64,000 nucleotides of DNA, taken from NCBI RefSeq assembly GCF_013374115.1, contig NZ_AP022673.1, positions 2,074,501 to 2,138,500 on the forward strand, in the 5' to 3' direction. The translations under genes were made by a program, and so were the position numbers. Positions 18,251 to 27,382 of the stretch are shown here, in pieces. Every line of letters starts with the position of its first letter. Position 1 is the stretch's first letter. The notes beneath the pieces were generated by a model. The model did not search any database. It was given only the letters and a program-made list of their open reading frames with translations, and was not told the DNA's origin. Origin of the DNA: Sphingomonas sp. HMP9. GTDB taxonomy: Bacteria > Pseudomonadota > Alphaproteobacteria > Sphingomonadales > Sphingomonadaceae.

Positions 18251-20131
18251 TCAGTTCATCAGTTTCCAGCCGGTTATGCGGTCCACGGTGACCTGCGTGA
18301 CCGCATGATAGCCCGGCCGCGCCTTGCCGTAGATATCCATCGCGAGCTTGTGACCCCAGTCGCCCGAGTCCATCATCTGCTGGAACAGCGGCGCAACGAA
18401 TTTGCGGCGGCCCTGCGAGGTCAGGAACTGCTCCGCCGAGGCGTCGGCCGGCGCATAGTGATTGGCGAGCGCGAGTTGCAGCCAGGCGAAGCGGATCTCG
18501 GCATTGCCGGTGCTGTTCCAGCCGAACGCGGCGTCGAGCGCCTTCAGCCGCTCGGCGGGGAGTGTGCGCGGGAGCTGCGACAGGAAGCGCGTGATCTCCT
18601 GCGTGGTCGCCTTGCCTGGGACACCGGACACGGGCCCGCCTGCCGCATAGGCCTTCGCCGCAGCATCGACCGCGGGGAACGCAGCGGATGTGACATGCAC
18701 CGCGTTCGCGGGGATGCCGGGGCTGTAGACCCAGGTGTCGACGCCGATCGTCGTGGCCTCGGCGGGGGTCAGCAGCTTCGATTTCAGGTCGGCGAGGAAG
18801 CCCGCGCTGGTCTGCGGCTGGAAGGCGTGGCGGTCGAAATAGCTGCGCAAATACGCGTCCCAGCGCGCGCGGCCGACCTGTTTCTCGATCGTGCGGAGGA
18901 ACGATGCGCCCTTGTCATAGGCGATCTGCGTCATGCCATCGTCGGGATCGCGCGACGCGTCGAGATCGAGGTGGAGCTGCGTGTCCTTCGACGTGAGCCC
19001 GCCGGCTTCCTTCACTGCGGCCTGCATATCGGTCCAGGCGAGATCGGCCTCCATGTCCGCGCGGCGCTTGCCGTACAGCGCCTCCATGATCCGGTTCTCG
19101 AAATAGCTGGTGAAGCCTTCGTTGAGCCAGAAATCGTCCCACGTCGCGTTGGTCACGAGATTGCCCGACCAGCTATGCGCGAGTTCGTGCGCGATCAGCG
19201 AGACGAGGCTGCGGTCGCCCGCGATCGCGGTCGGCGTCGCGAAGGTCAGCGTCGGGTTCTCCATGCCGCCGAACGGGAACGACGGCGGCAAGACCAGCAC
19301 GTCGTAGCGGCCCCAGCGATACGGGCCGTACAGCCCTTCCGCGGCGGCGACGAACTTCTCGAGCTCGCCGAATTCATACGCGGCCTTGGCGAGCGTCGCG
19401 GGTTCGGCCCAGATGCCGGTGCGCGGGCCTGTCGACTTGAACGCGATATTGCCTACCGCGAGCGCGATCAGATACGGCGCGACGGGCTTGTCCATCTCGT
19501 ATTCGAACGTGCAGCGATCGGCCGCGCAGACCGGCTTGCCCGACGACAGCCCGCTCATCACCGCGACGAGTTGCTTCGGCACCGCGATCTTCGCCTCCCA
19601 GGTCTGGCGGATGCCGGGCGAATCCTGCGTCGGGATCCAGCTGCGGTTGAGGATCGCCTCGCCCTGGCTGAACAGGAACGGCTGTTTCTTGCCCGCGGTC
19701 TGCGCCGGCGTCAGCCACTGGAGCGCCTTCGCGTCGGGCGACGAGGCGTAGGCGATGCGGATCCTCTTGGCGCCGTTCAGCGTGACGGTCAGCGGCGCAC
19801 CGTGGATCTTGTCGACCGCACCGACTTCGTAGGCCAGCGGCTTGCCTGCCGCGTCGGTGATGTTGACGATCTTGAGGCCGTTGTCATCGAGCACGACCTG
19901 CTTGGCGCCGGGGGCAGCGAGGATGTCGAGCGTCGCGATCCCGCGGATGACGTGCGTGTCGAAATCGGCGGCGAGATCGAGCGCCACGTGCGTGACGCGG
20001 GCCTCGGCGGGGCGGGCGTAGCTGTGCGGATCACGCGCGTCGGGGGTGGTGAGGATCGGGGCGATCGTCTGCGCGACGGCGGGGGATGCGAGGACGAGAC
20101 CGAGGGCGGTGGCTAGTGCGGGGATACGCAT
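18251..20131 (-). CDS. Exported M1-family zinc aminopeptidase
   Basis: A 626-residue metallopeptidase of the leukotriene A4 hydrolase/aminopeptidase branch. A signal peptide (MRIPALATALGLVLASPAVA) precedes the beta-sandwich domain. The exopeptidase motif GGMEN lies near residue 291 and the zinc site HELAHSWSG near 316, followed by the third ligand in LNEGFTSYFE. The C-terminal helical domain is of normal length. It should trim N-terminal residues from peptides in the periplasm. The gene stands alone on this strand, with repeats upstream. Confidence 0.93.
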   Translation of the reverse strand: MRIPALATALGLVLASPAVAQTIAPILTTPDARDPHSYARPAEARVTHVALDLAADFDTHVIRGIATLDILAAPGAKQVVLDDNGLKIVNITDAAGKPLAYEVGAVDKIHGAPLTVTLNGAKRIRIAYASSPDAKALQWLTPAQTAGKKQPFLFSQGEAILNRSWIPTQDSPGIRQTWEAKIAVPKQLVAVMSGLSSGKPVCAADRCTFEYEMDKPVAPYLIALAVGNIAFKSTGPRTGIWAEPATLAKAAYEFGELEKFVAAAEGLYGPYRWGRYDVLVLPPSFPFGGMENPTLTFATPTAIAGDRSLVSLIAHELAHSWSGNLVTNATWDDFWLNEGFTSYFENRIMEALYGKRRADMEADLAWTDMQAAVKEAGGLTSKDTQLHLDLDASRDPDDGMTQIAYDKGASFLRTIEKQVGRARWDAYLRSYFDRHAFQPQTSAGFLADLKSKLLTPAEATTIGVDTWVYSPGIPANAVHVTSAAFPAVDAAAKAYAAGGPVSGVPGKATTQEITRFLSQLPRTLPAERLKALDAAFGWNSTGNAEIRFAWLQLALANHYAPADASAEQFLTSQGRRKFVAPLFQQMMDSGDWGHKLAMDIYGKARPGYHAVTQVTVDRITGWKLMN

Positions 20132-20239
20132 GGAAACTCCGATGTCGCCGTTCCCCGAGGGCGGGAAGGCCATGCGTCGGTCCTAACGTGCAGTTCCGCT
20201 TGCTGGAAGGGAGGGACGCGCAGCGCCTTCCACTAGCCC

Positions 20240-20322
20240 CGTCATCCTGACGAAAGTCAGGATCCAGAGCCGTAAAGGACAGTCCTCCGTCACCCTGGAT
20301 CCTGACTTTCGTCAGGATGACG
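20240..20322. repeat. Inverted-repeat element, GTCATCCTGACG type
   Basis: CGTCATCCTGACGAAAGTCA then GGATCCAG, mirrored by CTGGATCC and TGACTTTCGTCAGGATGACG at the right. The stem differs from the other families, but the GTCATCC ends and inward GGATCCA are the same. It lies in the gap between the GPH transporter and the M1 peptidase. Confidence 0.9.
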
Positions 20323-20329
20323 AAGGTGG

Positions 20330-21754
20330 TTAGGTCGGTTTCGTTGCCAGCCGCGCCAGCCGTGCCTCATGTTCGACCCGCCCAAACGGAAACCGCGCGA
20401 AAAAATACGCCGAGACGCAGGCGAGCGCGACGTACAGCCCGGCATAGATCAGCGTCAGCCGGTCGATCGTCGCGACCGGCACCGTCCCCGGGGTCGCCTT
20501 GGCGGGGAAACCCGCCACTGCCAGGATCATCCCGGCGAAGAAGATGCCGATCCCGCTCGTGCATTTCTGGACGAAGAACGAGCCCGCGAAGAACACGCCT
20601 TCGGAGCGCCGCCCGGTCTTCGCCTCCGAATCCTCGACCACGTCGGCCATCATCGACGCGCCGAGGATGAACCCGGTGACGTTCGACGCGGTGCCGAGGA
20701 TGAAGAGCCCGAACAGCATCGGCAGCAGCGCGCGGTCGCCGACCTCCGGGAACACGCCGAGCATCCGCAACCAATAGGGCGCGGTGTTGAGCGTCGCGCC
20801 GAGCAGCACCGCGGCGAGCGCGACCCTGGGCTTGCTCCCCGTCCTGCCCAACCGCGGCGCGGCGAGGAACGCGAGGAACACGCCCGTGAACAGCGCGATC
20901 GTCAGGTAGACGAACACCGGCCCCTTGAAGCCCCAGACATAGGTGTAGAGATAGTTCGACATCGCATAGCTGATGCCCTGGATCGTGTACGCGCAGACGC
21001 CCGCCGCCATCAGGATCGCGAACGCGCGGTTCTTCACGGTCTGGCGAAGTTCGGCGAAGGACTCGCGCAGAGTCTGGCGGGCGATCGGCGGGTTGGGCAG
21101 ATGCCTGATCTCGTGGTGCGTGCCGAGCGCGGAGACGAGGATCGCGACGCCGATGGCGACCGCGCCCGCCAGCGCGAACCCGGCATAGCCCGCGCGGTTG
21201 AGCAGGCCGTTCGGGAACGCCGCGGTGGGGCTGAGGAAATACTGGTACGCCGACAGCAGCATCAGCAACCCACCGACCCAGCCGAACAGATAGCGATAGG
21301 CCATGATCCGCGTCCGCTCGTCATAGCCCGAGCTGAGCTCGGGGGTCAGCGCGACCGACGGCACCTCGTAGCAACTCACCGCGCTGCGCACGAGCACCGC
21401 CATCGCGAACAGCCAGACGAGCGTCTGCGGCTGCGACAGCATCGCCGGCGGATTCCACAGCAGCAGCCAGCCGATCATGATCGGCAGCGCCGACGCATAC
21501 ATCCACGGATGCCGCCGCCCCCACCGGGTCCGGGTCCGATCGGAGAAGAAGCCGACCGCGGGATCGACGAACGCATCGATCAGCAGCGCCATCATGATGA
21601 CCAGCCCGACCGTCGCCGATGGCAACCCAACGACCTGGTTGTAGAACAGCAGCAGGAACGTGCCGAACCCGGAATCCTTCACCCCGTACGCCACCGCGCC
21701 GAAGCCATAGCTCGCCATCGTCGCGGTCGACAGGCGCCGGGCCGAGGCGGTCAT
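20330..21754 (-). CDS. GPH-family sugar:cation symporter (MFS-like)
   Basis: A 474-residue inner-membrane carrier with about twelve helices, of the glycoside-pentoside-hexuronide symporter family. The family marker DPAVGFFSDRTRTRWGRRHPWM follows the second helix (the loop is near residues 65-85), and YEVPSVALTPELSSGYDERT lies after helix 4. Family members use sodium or protons to import sugars or glycosides. An SDR gene lies just upstream on the same strand, with 22 bp between, so the pair is probably co-transcribed. The substrate is not evident. Confidence 0.88.
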   Translation of the reverse strand: MTASARRLSTATMASYGFGAVAYGVKDSGFGTFLLLFYNQVVGLPSATVGLVIMMALLIDAFVDPAVGFFSDRTRTRWGRRHPWMYASALPIMIGWLLLWNPPAMLSQPQTLVWLFAMAVLVRSAVSCYEVPSVALTPELSSGYDERTRIMAYRYLFGWVGGLLMLLSAYQYFLSPTAAFPNGLLNRAGYAGFALAGAVAIGVAILVSALGTHHEIRHLPNPPIARQTLRESFAELRQTVKNRAFAILMAAGVCAYTIQGISYAMSNYLYTYVWGFKGPVFVYLTIALFTGVFLAFLAAPRLGRTGSKPRVALAAVLLGATLNTAPYWLRMLGVFPEVGDRALLPMLFGLFILGTASNVTGFILGASMMADVVEDSEAKTGRRSEGVFFAGSFFVQKCTSGIGIFFAGMILAVAGFPAKATPGTVPVATIDRLTLIYAGLYVALACVSAYFFARFPFGRVEHEARLARLATKPT

Positions 21755-21776
21755 AGCGAGCCGGTCATCGGGGCGG

Positions 21777-22604
21777 TCATTTCAGGCTATCGAGGATCGA
21801 GAACAGCGACGGTTGCGCCGGATCCCAGCTCGGCCGCGTGCCGATCGTCATGCCGCCGTCGACCAGGATGTGCGTGCCGGTGATGAAGCTCGCATCGTCG
21901 CTAGCGAGGAATGCGACCGCAGCGGCGATGTCCTCACCGGTACCGGGGCGGCGGATCGGCTGCGCGTCGGCGGCGATGTGTGCGATCATCGCGTCGGCCT
22001 TGCTGATCTTCGCCGCGTCGAGATCGAGCATCCGCGTAAAGATGTTGGTGACGATGAAGCCGGGGACGACCGCGTTCACGCGGATCGCATGCCGCGCGAG
22101 ATCGGCGGCGGCCTGCTTGGTCAGGTGCAGCACCCCGGCCTTGGCGGTGGAGTAGGCGGTCGGGGCATAGCCCGTGCCGAGCGCGGACACCGACGAGGTG
22201 TTGACGATCGCGCCGCCGCCACGTTTCGCCATCAGCGGCGCCGCGTAGCGGATGCCGAGCGCGACCGAGCGGAGGAGGAGCGCCTGCGTGCGGTCCCAGT
22301 CCTCGGGCGAGATCTCGCCGATCGGGTCGCGCGAACCGCCTGCGCCGGCATTGTTGAACAGGATGTCGAGACCACCTGCATCGTCGGCGGCCTGCATCAG
22401 CGCCTCGATATCGCCCGCCTGGAGCACGTCGGTGCGTTGGAACAGGATACGGCCGTCGGACGCGTCGGCGATCGCGCGGCCGCCGGCCTCGTCGATGTCG
22501 CCGATCAGCACGGTGGCGCCTTCTTCGGCGAGCCGCAGCGCGGTCGCCCGGCCGATGCCGGACGCGCCGCCGGTCACGACGGCACGTTTGCCTGAAAACC
22601 TCAC
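21777..22604 (-). CDS. SDR-family oxidoreductase
   Basis: A 275-residue classical short-chain dehydrogenase. The cofactor site VVTGGASGIGRAT is at the N-terminus, ILFNNAGAGG in the middle, and the Tyr-Lys pair in YSTAKAGVLHL, with NTSSVSA providing the Ser. The C-terminal LVDGGMTIGTRPSW is typical. I use GTG 22604 with AGGAG seven bases upstream; a second GTG six bases earlier is the alternative. It precedes the GPH carrier, so it may oxidise an imported sugar or a product of it, but this is inference. It is divergent from another SDR. Confidence 0.88.
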   Translation of the reverse strand: MRFSGKRAVVTGGASGIGRATALRLAEEGATVLIGDIDEAGGRAIADASDGRILFQRTDVLQAGDIEALMQAADDAGGLDILFNNAGAGGSRDPIGEISPEDWDRTQALLLRSVALGIRYAAPLMAKRGGGAIVNTSSVSALGTGYAPTAYSTAKAGVLHLTKQAAADLARHAIRVNAVVPGFIVTNIFTRMLDLDAAKISKADAMIAHIAADAQPIRRPGTGEDIAAAVAFLASDDASFITGTHILVDGGMTIGTRPSWDPAQPSLFSILDSLK

Positions 22605-22734
22605 ACGCACTCTCCTGCTTTTTGGCGAGCATAGTATGGCTTCGGCACTCGTCAATGACAGCTCGTTCGAAAAACGGGTTTGCGGCGGGCGGCGCTCGGC
22701 GATACCAAGCAGGCAAACTTTTGGAGGATGCGTG

Positions 22735-23523
22735 ATGGATACGACCACCCTGTTCCGGCTCGACGGCCGCGTCGCGCTGATCACCGGCGGCAGCCGCGGG
22801 ATCGGCAAGATGATCGCCGCGGGCTTCATCGCGCAAGGGGCCAAGGTGTATATCTCGTCGCGGAAAGCCGCCGCCTGCGAGGAGACCGTTGCCGAACTCG
22901 GGCCGAACTGTATCGCGCTGCCGCAGGACGTCTCGACGGTGGCAGGGTGCAAGGCGTTGGCCGAGCAGTTCGCCGAGCACGAGTCGAAGCTCGATATCCT
23001 CGTGAACAATGCGGGCGCGGCGTGGGGCGTGCCGTTCGAGGAGTTTTCGGAGGTCGGCTGGGACAAGGTCATGGACCTCAACGTCAAGTCGCCGTTCTTC
23101 CTGACGCAGGCGCTGCACGCGGCGCTGAAGGCGTCGGGATCGCGCGCGAAGCCTGCCAAGGTCATCAATATCACCTCGATCGACGGCCAGCGGCTCAACC
23201 CGTGGGAGACGTACAGCTATCACGCGTCGAAATCGGCGCTGATCTATCTGACGAAGCGGATGGCCGCGCGGCTGGTGACGGATTCGATCAACGTCACCTC
23301 GATCGCACCGGGGGCGTTCGCGAGCGACATGAACAAGGCCGCGCGCGATCACGGCGACGCGGTGGCGGAAGGGATTCCGGCGAAGCGCGTCGGCGTCGAC
23401 GAGGATATGGCGGGCGCCGCGATCTATCTCGCCAGCCGTGCCGGGGATTATGTGATCGGCGAGACGATCACGGTCGACGGCGGGCTGGTACACGCCTCGC
23501 TGGGGACGAGCATCGACGCGTAA
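22735..23523 (+). CDS. SDR-family oxidoreductase
   Basis: A 262-residue short-chain dehydrogenase with cofactor site LITGGSRGIGKMI, ILVNNAGAAWG, catalytic Ser in NITSIDG and the Tyr-Lys pair in YSYHASKSALIYL. The SSRKAAACEETVAEL segment after the second strand (an Arg-rich stretch) suggests NADP preference. It resembles the RhlG/glucose-dehydrogenase-like SDR group. ATG 22735 follows GGAGG at about 22723-22727. It is divergent from the SDR at 21777-22604, with a 130-bp shared upstream region. The substrate is unknown. Confidence 0.88.
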   Translation: MDTTTLFRLDGRVALITGGSRGIGKMIAAGFIAQGAKVYISSRKAAACEETVAELGPNCIALPQDVSTVAGCKALAEQFAEHESKLDILVNNAGAAWGVPFEEFSEVGWDKVMDLNVKSPFFLTQALHAALKASGSRAKPAKVINITSIDGQRLNPWETYSYHASKSALIYLTKRMAARLVTDSINVTSIAPGAFASDMNKAARDHGDAVAEGIPAKRVGVDEDMAGAAIYLASRAGDYVIGETITVDGGLVHASLGTSIDA

Positions 23524-23559
23524 GCCGCATCCGGACGCCCGCCCCCGGCAGCGGGCCGT

Positions 23560-24840
23560 CTATCGCACGCCGGTGACCGCGGCCGCCGTGATGGCGGTTG
23601 GCGATCCGGTTGACGGCGCGGGCGGCAGATCTTCCGCGCCCGGCACATCCCAGCGATCCATCGTGATCGCCGAGCACGCATAGGTCGCCCGATTGAAGAT
23701 CCGGGCCGGTTTCAGCGCGGCCCCAAGCGCCGGCTGCGATGCCGCAAGCGTCCGCCGTGCATCGTCGATATGCGACGCGTAGGCGAGCGTCGTCACGGAG
23801 CCCGTCTTCAGCTTGGCGTTCACGACCGGAACGAAGTCCCCGACATAGCGTATTGTGCCGGGCTCGACGTGGAACGTCGGTGCGCCGAAGCAATAGCCGG
23901 CCGTGCCGATCTTCGCGACGACGGCGGTCGAGGTCACGACATAATCGCCTGGCGTCACGCGGATCACCTGCACCTCATAGGGCGCCTTGCGATCGACGCT
24001 GCCGACGGCGACGTCGTACACCGTCGTGTCGCCGGTCTTCTTCCAGTCTTTCCGGCGATAGAGCAGGTCGCGGCCGACGGGATCGTACCGCGCGAGCTGG
24101 ACGAGCGCCGAACGGCCGGCGCTGTGCGCGTCGGGCCGGCGAAACGCGACGACCACCGCTGCCTCGCCGGGCGCGAGCACGAATGGCGCGCGGGGATCGA
24201 CCTTCTTGCCGAGATAGACCGATCCCGGGCCGGCAACGGGCGCATCGAGTTTAGGGCGAGATCGACGGGCTGCGTAAAGATGGTGCGTTCGGTCACCTTG
24301 CCATCGACGCGCTCGGCGCCGACGATCCCGTTGAAATAGGCGTCGCGTTGGGCATCGGTCATCGCCTTGAGGCGCCGCGATGTGGCCAGAGGCACCTCGA
24401 CCATCCGCCAGCCGTCGATCATCAGACAATTGCGCCGATTGGCGCGGCGTTGCTGTCCCTCGACAATGGCACTGCCGAGCAGTCCGCCCAGCCCGCCCCC
24501 GATACCCGCCGCAAGCGGCGAAACCAGCGTCGGATTATAGGAATAGGGGATCATGCCCGATGGCGTTCGCGATCCACGCGCGATCAGGCGGCAGCGTTGC
24601 CAGGCAGCATCGTAGGTGCCCCGGGTAGCGCCCGGACGATTGTAGAAATGCTGGTCGCTGATCCCGCGCCGAATCCTTTGCGATATCTTCGGGCGTATCT
24701 CTCGGATCGACCGGCGGCGACTGAGGGACGGCGGCATGCGTCGTCCCCCCATAAGGCACGGGGATCATCGCCTGCGCCGCAACCATGGTCGCCGACAAAC
24801 AGGTCGCGAGCGTACTCGCGACCACAAACTTCACCGTCAT
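23560..24840 (-). pseudogene. Exported protein gene with two compensating frameshifts
   Basis: Three reading frames on the minus strand join into one protein of about 426 residues. It starts at ATG 24840 with a signal peptide (MTVKFVVASTLATCLSA), shifts frame near 24665, continues through a glycine-rich LAAGIGGGLGGLLG segment, and shifts back near 24253 into DAPVAGPGSVYLGKKVDP. Removing one C from the CCC run at 24663-24665 and adding one T to the TTT run at about 24250-24252 would restore a single frame. Both sites are homopolymers, so sequencing or assembly error is a real alternative to true decay. I do not recognise the family; the C-terminal part (RVTPGDYVVTS, CFGAPTFHVEPG) looks like a beta-rich exported domain. 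Confidence 0.75.
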
Positions 24841-24920
24841 GACATCCCCCACCCTATCGTCGCGACGGACCCTAGTAACGGGTCGCCGGACGGCAAGCGG
24901 AGTTGGACCCGATTTCGAAC

Positions 24921-27176
24921 CTATCGGGCGATGCCGCCCGCCGCGAGGACGGCCAGCGTCACCAGCTCGCTTGCGGTCGAGGTCATCGGCGCGACCTGGA
25001 CCGGCTTTTCCATGCCGATCAGCATCGGGCCGATGACCGAGTCGCCACCCAGTTCGCGGAGCAGCTTCGCCGAGATGTGCGCGGACTGGAGCCCCGGCAT
25101 GATCAGCACGTTCGCGGGGCCGGACAGCCGCGCGAACGGGTAGTTCGCCAGCTGCTTCGGGTTGAGCGCGACATCCGGTGCCATCTCGCCCTCATATTCG
25201 AACCCGACCTGCCGCCCGTCGAGCACCGTCACCGCATCGCGGATGTTGTCGAGCCATTCGCCCTTCGGATTGCCGAAGTTCGAGTAGCTGAGGAACGCGA
25301 CGCGCGGCTCATGCCCCATCCGCCGCGCGACCGCCGCGGTCTGCTCGGCGAAGTCGGCGAGTTGCTCGGCAGTGGGGCGTTCGTTGACAGTGGTGTCGGC
25401 GATGAACACCGTGTGGCTCTGGCCGACGAGCAGGTGGATGCCGAACGGCGTCTTGCCCGCGAGCGGATCGATCACGCGGCGGATCTGGCGCATCGTTTCG
25501 CCATAGGTGCGCGTGATGCCGGTGATCATCGCGTCGCCCTCGCCGAGCTGGAGCAGCAGCGCCCCGAAGATATTGCGGTCCTGGTTGACCATCCGCTCGC
25601 AGTCGCGGCGCAGATAGCCGCGCCGCTGGAGCCGCGAATACAGGAAGTCGACCATCTTCGGCACGAGCGGCGAGACGCGGCTGTTGTGGAGTTCGAAGCT
25701 CTCGGGATCGGTGACGCCGAGCGCGCGCAGCCGCTCGGGCACGTCGTCGCGACCGACCAGCACCGGCGTGCCATAGCCGCCTTCCTTGAACGCGATCGCC
25801 GCGCGCAGCACGACTTCCTCCTCGCCCTCCGCGAAGATGACGCGCTTCGGGTGAGCGCGCGCGCCCTCATACGCCATCGAAAGGACCGAGGTGGTCGGGT
25901 TGAGGCGTGCCCTCAACGAATGGCGATACGCCTCGATATCGAGGATCGGCTTGGTCGCGACGCCCGACTCCATCGCCGCTTTCGCGACCGCGACGGGGAC
26001 GACTTCCATCAGCCGCGGATCGAACGGCGCGGGGATGATGTACGCCGGGCCGAAGCTGTGGCTGACGCCGTACGCCGCGGCGACCTCCTCGGGGACGCGT
26101 TCGCGCGCGAGTTCGGCGATCGCGTTGGCGGCGGCGATCTTCATCGCGTCGTTGATCCCCGTCGCACGCACGTCGAGCGCCCCGCGGAAGATGAACGGGA
26201 AGCCGAGCACGTTGTTGACCTGGTTCGGATAATCCGAGCGGCCGGTCGCGACGATCGCGTCGGGCCGCGCCGCCATCGCCAGTTCGGGGCGGATCTCCGG
26301 CTCGGGATTGGCCATCGCGAAGATGATCGGCGCGGGGGCCATATCCTTGACCATCTCGGGCGTCAGCGAACCCGCCGCCGAGAGCCCCAGGAACACGTCG
26401 GCGCCGACGAGCGCCTCGGTCAGCGTGCGCGTCTCGGTGATCGCGGCGTGCGCGGACTTCCACTGGTCGACGCCCTCGCGGCCCTGATAGATGACGCCCT
26501 TGCGGTCGCACAGGATGACGTTGTCGCCGCGCACGCCCATTGCTTTCACGAGCTCGGTGCAGGCGATCGCCGCCGCACCCGCGCCGTTGACGACGATCTT
26601 GACCTCGGAGAGTTTCCGCCCGGTCAGCAGGCATGCGTTGATGAGCCCTGCCGCGGTGATGATCGCGGTGCCGTGCTGGTCGTCATGGAAGACCGGGATG
26701 TTCATCCGCTCGCGCAACGCCTGCTCGATGATGAAGCATTCGGGCGCCTTGATGTCCTCGAGATTGATGCCGCCGAAGGTCGGCTCCATCAGCTCGACCG
26801 CGTCGATGAAGCGGTTCACGTCCTCGGTCTTCAGCTCGATATCGATCGCGTCGACATCGGCGAAGCGCTTGAACAGCACCGCCTTGCCTTCCATCACCGG
26901 CTTGCTCGCGAGCGGCCCGAGATTGCCCATGCCGAGGATCGCGGTGCCGTTCGAGATCACCGCGACGAGGTTTCCCTTGGCGGTATAGTCGTAGACGGTG
27001 GCGGGATCGTCGTAGATCGCCTGCACCGGCACCGCGACGCCGGGCGAATAGGCGAGCGCCAGGTCGCGCTGCGTCGCCATCGGCTTCGACGCGATGATCT
27101 CGATCTTTCCCGGCCGGCCTTCCGAATGGAAGAGGAGCGCCTCGCGTTCGGAGAATTGCAGCGTTTCGTCGGACAT
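24921..27176 (-). CDS. maeB: NADP-dependent malic enzyme with phosphotransacetylase domain
   Basis: A 751-residue two-domain protein. Residues about 1-430 are the malic enzyme that decarboxylates malate to pyruvate with NADP: PGVAVPVQAI, the metal site in FHDDQHGTAI, and the nucleotide loop NGAGAAAIACTELV. Residues about 430-751 are a phosphotransacetylase-like domain (ARAHPKRVIFAEGEEEVVLRA, QDRNIFGALLLQLGEGDAM, SGPANVLIMPGL), which in this family acts as a regulatory acetyl-CoA sensor rather than an enzyme. ATG 27176 begins MSDETLQFSEREAL. It links the TCA cycle, with fumC in the same window, to gluconeogenic and lipogenic NADPH supply. Confidence 0.96.
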   Translation of the reverse strand: MSDETLQFSEREALLFHSEGRPGKIEIIASKPMATQRDLALAYSPGVAVPVQAIYDDPATVYDYTAKGNLVAVISNGTAILGMGNLGPLASKPVMEGKAVLFKRFADVDAIDIELKTEDVNRFIDAVELMEPTFGGINLEDIKAPECFIIEQALRERMNIPVFHDDQHGTAIITAAGLINACLLTGRKLSEVKIVVNGAGAAAIACTELVKAMGVRGDNVILCDRKGVIYQGREGVDQWKSAHAAITETRTLTEALVGADVFLGLSAAGSLTPEMVKDMAPAPIIFAMANPEPEIRPELAMAARPDAIVATGRSDYPNQVNNVLGFPFIFRGALDVRATGINDAMKIAAANAIAELARERVPEEVAAAYGVSHSFGPAYIIPAPFDPRLMEVVPVAVAKAAMESGVATKPILDIEAYRHSLRARLNPTTSVLSMAYEGARAHPKRVIFAEGEEEVVLRAAIAFKEGGYGTPVLVGRDDVPERLRALGVTDPESFELHNSRVSPLVPKMVDFLYSRLQRRGYLRRDCERMVNQDRNIFGALLLQLGEGDAMITGITRTYGETMRQIRRVIDPLAGKTPFGIHLLVGQSHTVFIADTTVNERPTAEQLADFAEQTAAVARRMGHEPRVAFLSYSNFGNPKGEWLDNIRDAVTVLDGRQVGFEYEGEMAPDVALNPKQLANYPFARLSGPANVLIMPGLQSAHISAKLLRELGGDSVIGPMLIGMEKPVQVAPMTSTASELVTLAVLAAGGIAR

Positions 27177-27260
27177 GGGCGGGGACCTCTCTCTTTGGCC
27201 GCTATCCTTACGCAGGGGATTTCCATTCGTCACCCCGGACGCTTCGTCCAAGCTGGCATC

Positions 27261-27340
27261 GTTCTCCTGCGAACGCAGGAGCCCAGGGTTCCGAACGACC
27301 GCGCTGCTTGATCCTAGACTCCTGCGTTCGCAGGAGAACG
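27261..27340. repeat. Inverted-repeat element, TTCTCCTGCGAACG type
   Basis: GTTCTCCTGCGAACGCAGG then AGCCCAGG at the left; the right end is CTCCTGCGTTCGCAGGAGAAC less one base mirrored. It lies between the divergent maeB and mutS genes and so must sit in or near both promoters. The second copy is at 15182-15259. Confidence 0.9.
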
Positions 27341-27382
27341 GGACCGGATGACGCGGCAACAAACTCCCGCTAGATCGCGCCG

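Noticed and set aside
22605..22734. Promoter operators in the region shared by the divergent SDR genes
   Set aside because: I looked for palindromes and clear -35/-10 boxes, and found none strong enough to report.
24903..27311. An 802-codon open frame on the plus strand opposite maeB
   Set aside because: Antisense to a protein with complete motifs; composition is typical of a shadow frame with no recognisable motif.
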